Assembly (NCBI GenBank): GCA_965226095.1
Contig: OZ245336.1
Coordinates: 186,001 to 250,000, forward strand
DNA from: JANQSP01 sp965226095
Lineage (GTDB): Bacteria > Bdellovibrionota > Bdellovibrionia > Bdellovibrionales > UBA1609
DNA length: 64,000 nucleotides
Direction of reading: 5' to 3'
Each line of letters opens with the position of its first letter. The stretch's first letter is position 1. A model generated the notes under the pieces. The model searched no databases, had not been told where the DNA came from, and was given only the letters and a program-made list of their open reading frames with translations. Positions 62,506 to 64,000 of this stretch are shown here, piece after piece. The position numbers and the translations under genes were made by a program.

Positions 62506-64000
62506 TTAAAACTCTACAGCATCAGAAGTGGGAAGATAGGGAGGTAGATCCGATTCCATATCCTTCTTCCAATTTTTATAAATTTGCTGAAATTCTCTGT
62601 CATTCTTTTTCACATAATCCGCAAACTCCTCCCGTTGTTCTGGAGTATCTAAACGATCAGAACTTGCTGCCCCTGACAATAACTGTTTAATCGTATTACT
62701 ATAATATCTATGCATTCTCGGAATTTTCCCTAATAGATCTTCATGATCACGTAATTGAATCACTTGAAGTAAACCAGTGAACAGCTCTTGATACTCTATA
62801 TTCAATTCATTCAAAGTTGTTTTCTTTTTATACAACGTAGACTCTAATTGTGCCATATCTTCCATATTTCTTTTCAATTTCAAATACCCACTCTCCTCAC
62901 TCCCCATTAAAGGTTCATTCCCTCTAGAACCTCTACCATAAATTGCTATCACCGCTTTTTGATACTCTTCTCCCATTTCTCCTTCCTCTATAGCTACAAT
63001 GATCTGTTTCCTTAAAGAACGATAGTTAGTAGCATAATCGTTATACTGTATCATAAATTCACTTATTAATTCAGAATGCTTATCTATAATTTCACTGAAT
63101 ATATTAATATTTATTAATTCACTATCTTTCAATTTAGATACAAGAACTTGCTCAATAACTTCGTTTAGTTTATCTGAAGTTTTTTCTAATGCATTTAGTT
63201 GTTCGGCACTTTTAGCTAAAGTTCCTTTTAAAGAATCCGGAATTTCTATCGCCGACTTATCAAAAGCCTCCTTAATAATACGAATATTATGTGCTACAAC
63301 TTTTAAGAACTCCTTATATTCATTTTGTAACTGTTTTAGTTGCAATTTATACTTTTCAATCTCTCTGTGTAAGAGAATTCTTTTTTCCACATTGGTTCTA
63401 ATACTATTTATTCGTGATTCTACCTTACCTCTATCCTTTAAATCAAAAGAGCTTCTCCGAGTTATAGATTCAAAAGTAGGTACATAAAAGTTCTTTAAAA
63501 TCTCTTTCATTTCAAACAGTCTTCTAAGATTATCTAAAATAATTATTTCTACTTGTCTTGGCAGTTTTTCCACTCTAACAAGTTCTTTTGCCGTTTCCAA
63601 ATCAGGAGAATTCACAATTTTAGTAACTAATGATGGTGTTCTCTTACCAGTAACAGTGTGTTGTTGGAAAAAACTTGTAAATTGTGAATTATTTACAATC
63701 TCATTAGCCAACTGACGAACTGATTGGAGATTTCCTACACTATAATGGAAACTTCCATCTTCCATTCTCTGCCTAACAGTATGATCATCAAGTATTGATA
63801 AATCTCGCACTAATGCAATATTTGATAATTTCTTAAAAAAATCAGGCTGTGAAAACACAGTTTGAATTTCTACCATGATCTCCTGATACTCTTGTTCATC
63901 CTTGACAGATACTAACTGTTCTAAAGCATACTTTATACGTGCTGGTGGAGAATGATAACCTTCCAAAGCTTCTTGCACATTTTTAATAATTTTTGCTTTA
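62506..64000 (-). CDS. Coiled-coil protein of unknown function, 5' partial
   Basis: The frame is open past the window edge (codons upstream of the GTG at 63978 read KAKIIKN), so only the C-terminal ~498 residues are seen. Long charged helices (for example KRILLHREIEKYKLQLKQLQNEYKEF and LESTLYKKKTTLNELNIEYQEL) alternate with short loops; no membrane segment or catalytic motif. Function unknown. Confidence 0.65.
   Translation of the reverse strand, partial: KAKIIKNVQEALEGYHSPPARIKYALEQLVSVKDEQEYQEIMVEIQTVFSQPDFFKKLSNIALVRDLSILDDHTVRQRMEDGSFHYSVGNLQSVRQLANEIVNNSQFTSFFQQHTVTGKRTPSLVTKIVNSPDLETAKELVRVEKLPRQVEIIILDNLRRLFEMKEILKNFYVPTFESITRRSSFDLKDRGKVESRINSIRTNVEKRILLHREIEKYKLQLKQLQNEYKEFLKVVAHNIRIIKEAFDKSAIEIPDSLKGTLAKSAEQLNALEKTSDKLNEVIEQVLVSKLKDSELININIFSEIIDKHSELISEFMIQYNDYATNYRSLRKQIIVAIEEGEMGEEYQKAVIAIYGRGSRGNEPLMGSEESGYLKLKRNMEDMAQLESTLYKKKTTLNELNIEYQELFTGLLQVIQLRDHEDLLGKIPRMHRYYSNTIKQLLSGAASSDRLDTPEQREEFADYVKKNDREFQQIYKNWKKDMESDLPPYLPTSDAVEF

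Overview
The window is AT-rich chromosomal DNA of a Gram-negative bacterium. Envelope markers include lspA, many lipoprotein signals, a BamD-like TPR lipoprotein, an Mla-type lipid transport operon and ftsW/murG. The gene style (long coiled-coil and TPR proteins, LysM protein, RRM protein, D12 methylase, clpP-clpX-lon cluster) fits the Bdellovibrio-like, 'deltaproteobacterial' lineages best. That placement is inference from gene content; there is no rRNA here. UUG start codons are frequent (clpP, ndh, ftsW, murG and the gene at 16502). Two genes (44902 and 57613-) appear to start at AUU/AUC-type codons.

Layout. 1-7.9 kb: end of gshA, a membrane-anchored unknown, pepA, then clpP-clpX-lon. 8.0-10.1 kb: a TPR/winged-helix regulator followed 14 nt later by a secreted protein that carries the same 15-residue peptide twice; then tRNA-Val. 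10.2-23.8 kb: ndh, unknowns, ileS-lspA, a secreted serine-hydrolase-like protein, a short ComEC core, a LysM protein with an acidic repeat tail, ftsW, murG, orn. 23.9-25.5 kb: tRNA-Asp, strong hairpins, a secreted TraB/GumN-like protein. 25.8-30.4 kb: an RRM protein and the cyanophycin genes iaaA-cphB-cphA. 30.4-32.3 kb: decayed genes. 32.4-38.0 kb: MscS-like channel, lipoprotein, solitary D12 adenine methylase, CaCA antiporter, zinc-finger-less DksA-like protein, arginase-family enzyme. 38.1-47.4 kb: peptide ABC transporter genes, TPR/SH3, cNMP-binding, AI-2E-family and BamD-like proteins, an AUU-start TPR gene, hpt, a methyltransferase. 47.5-52.1 kb (minus strand): xseA-xseB-ispA, a patatin-like lipoprotein without its nucleophile, pepP. 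52.2 kb: a 6S-RNA-like transcript. 52.4-58.3 kb: coiled-coil protein, DciA-like protein, mla operon. 58.4-60.8 kb: tmRNA, two unknowns, tRNA-Ala. 61-64 kb: remains of an AbiE toxin-antitoxin pair and the C-terminal part of a coiled-coil protein.

Two themes run through the intergenic DNA. A family of palindromes with changing arms but mostly 7-nt loops (often CTCAGGN) sits at gene ends and directly beside tmRNA and tRNA-Ala. Several GC-rich structured stretches stand out from the AT-rich background.

The most attractive candidates for an undescribed system are the TPR-regulator/duplicated-peptide pair (8.0-10.1 kb), which resembles in layout, not in homology, a receptor plus pro-peptide; the RRM-cyanophycin operon; and the non-AUG initiation cases.
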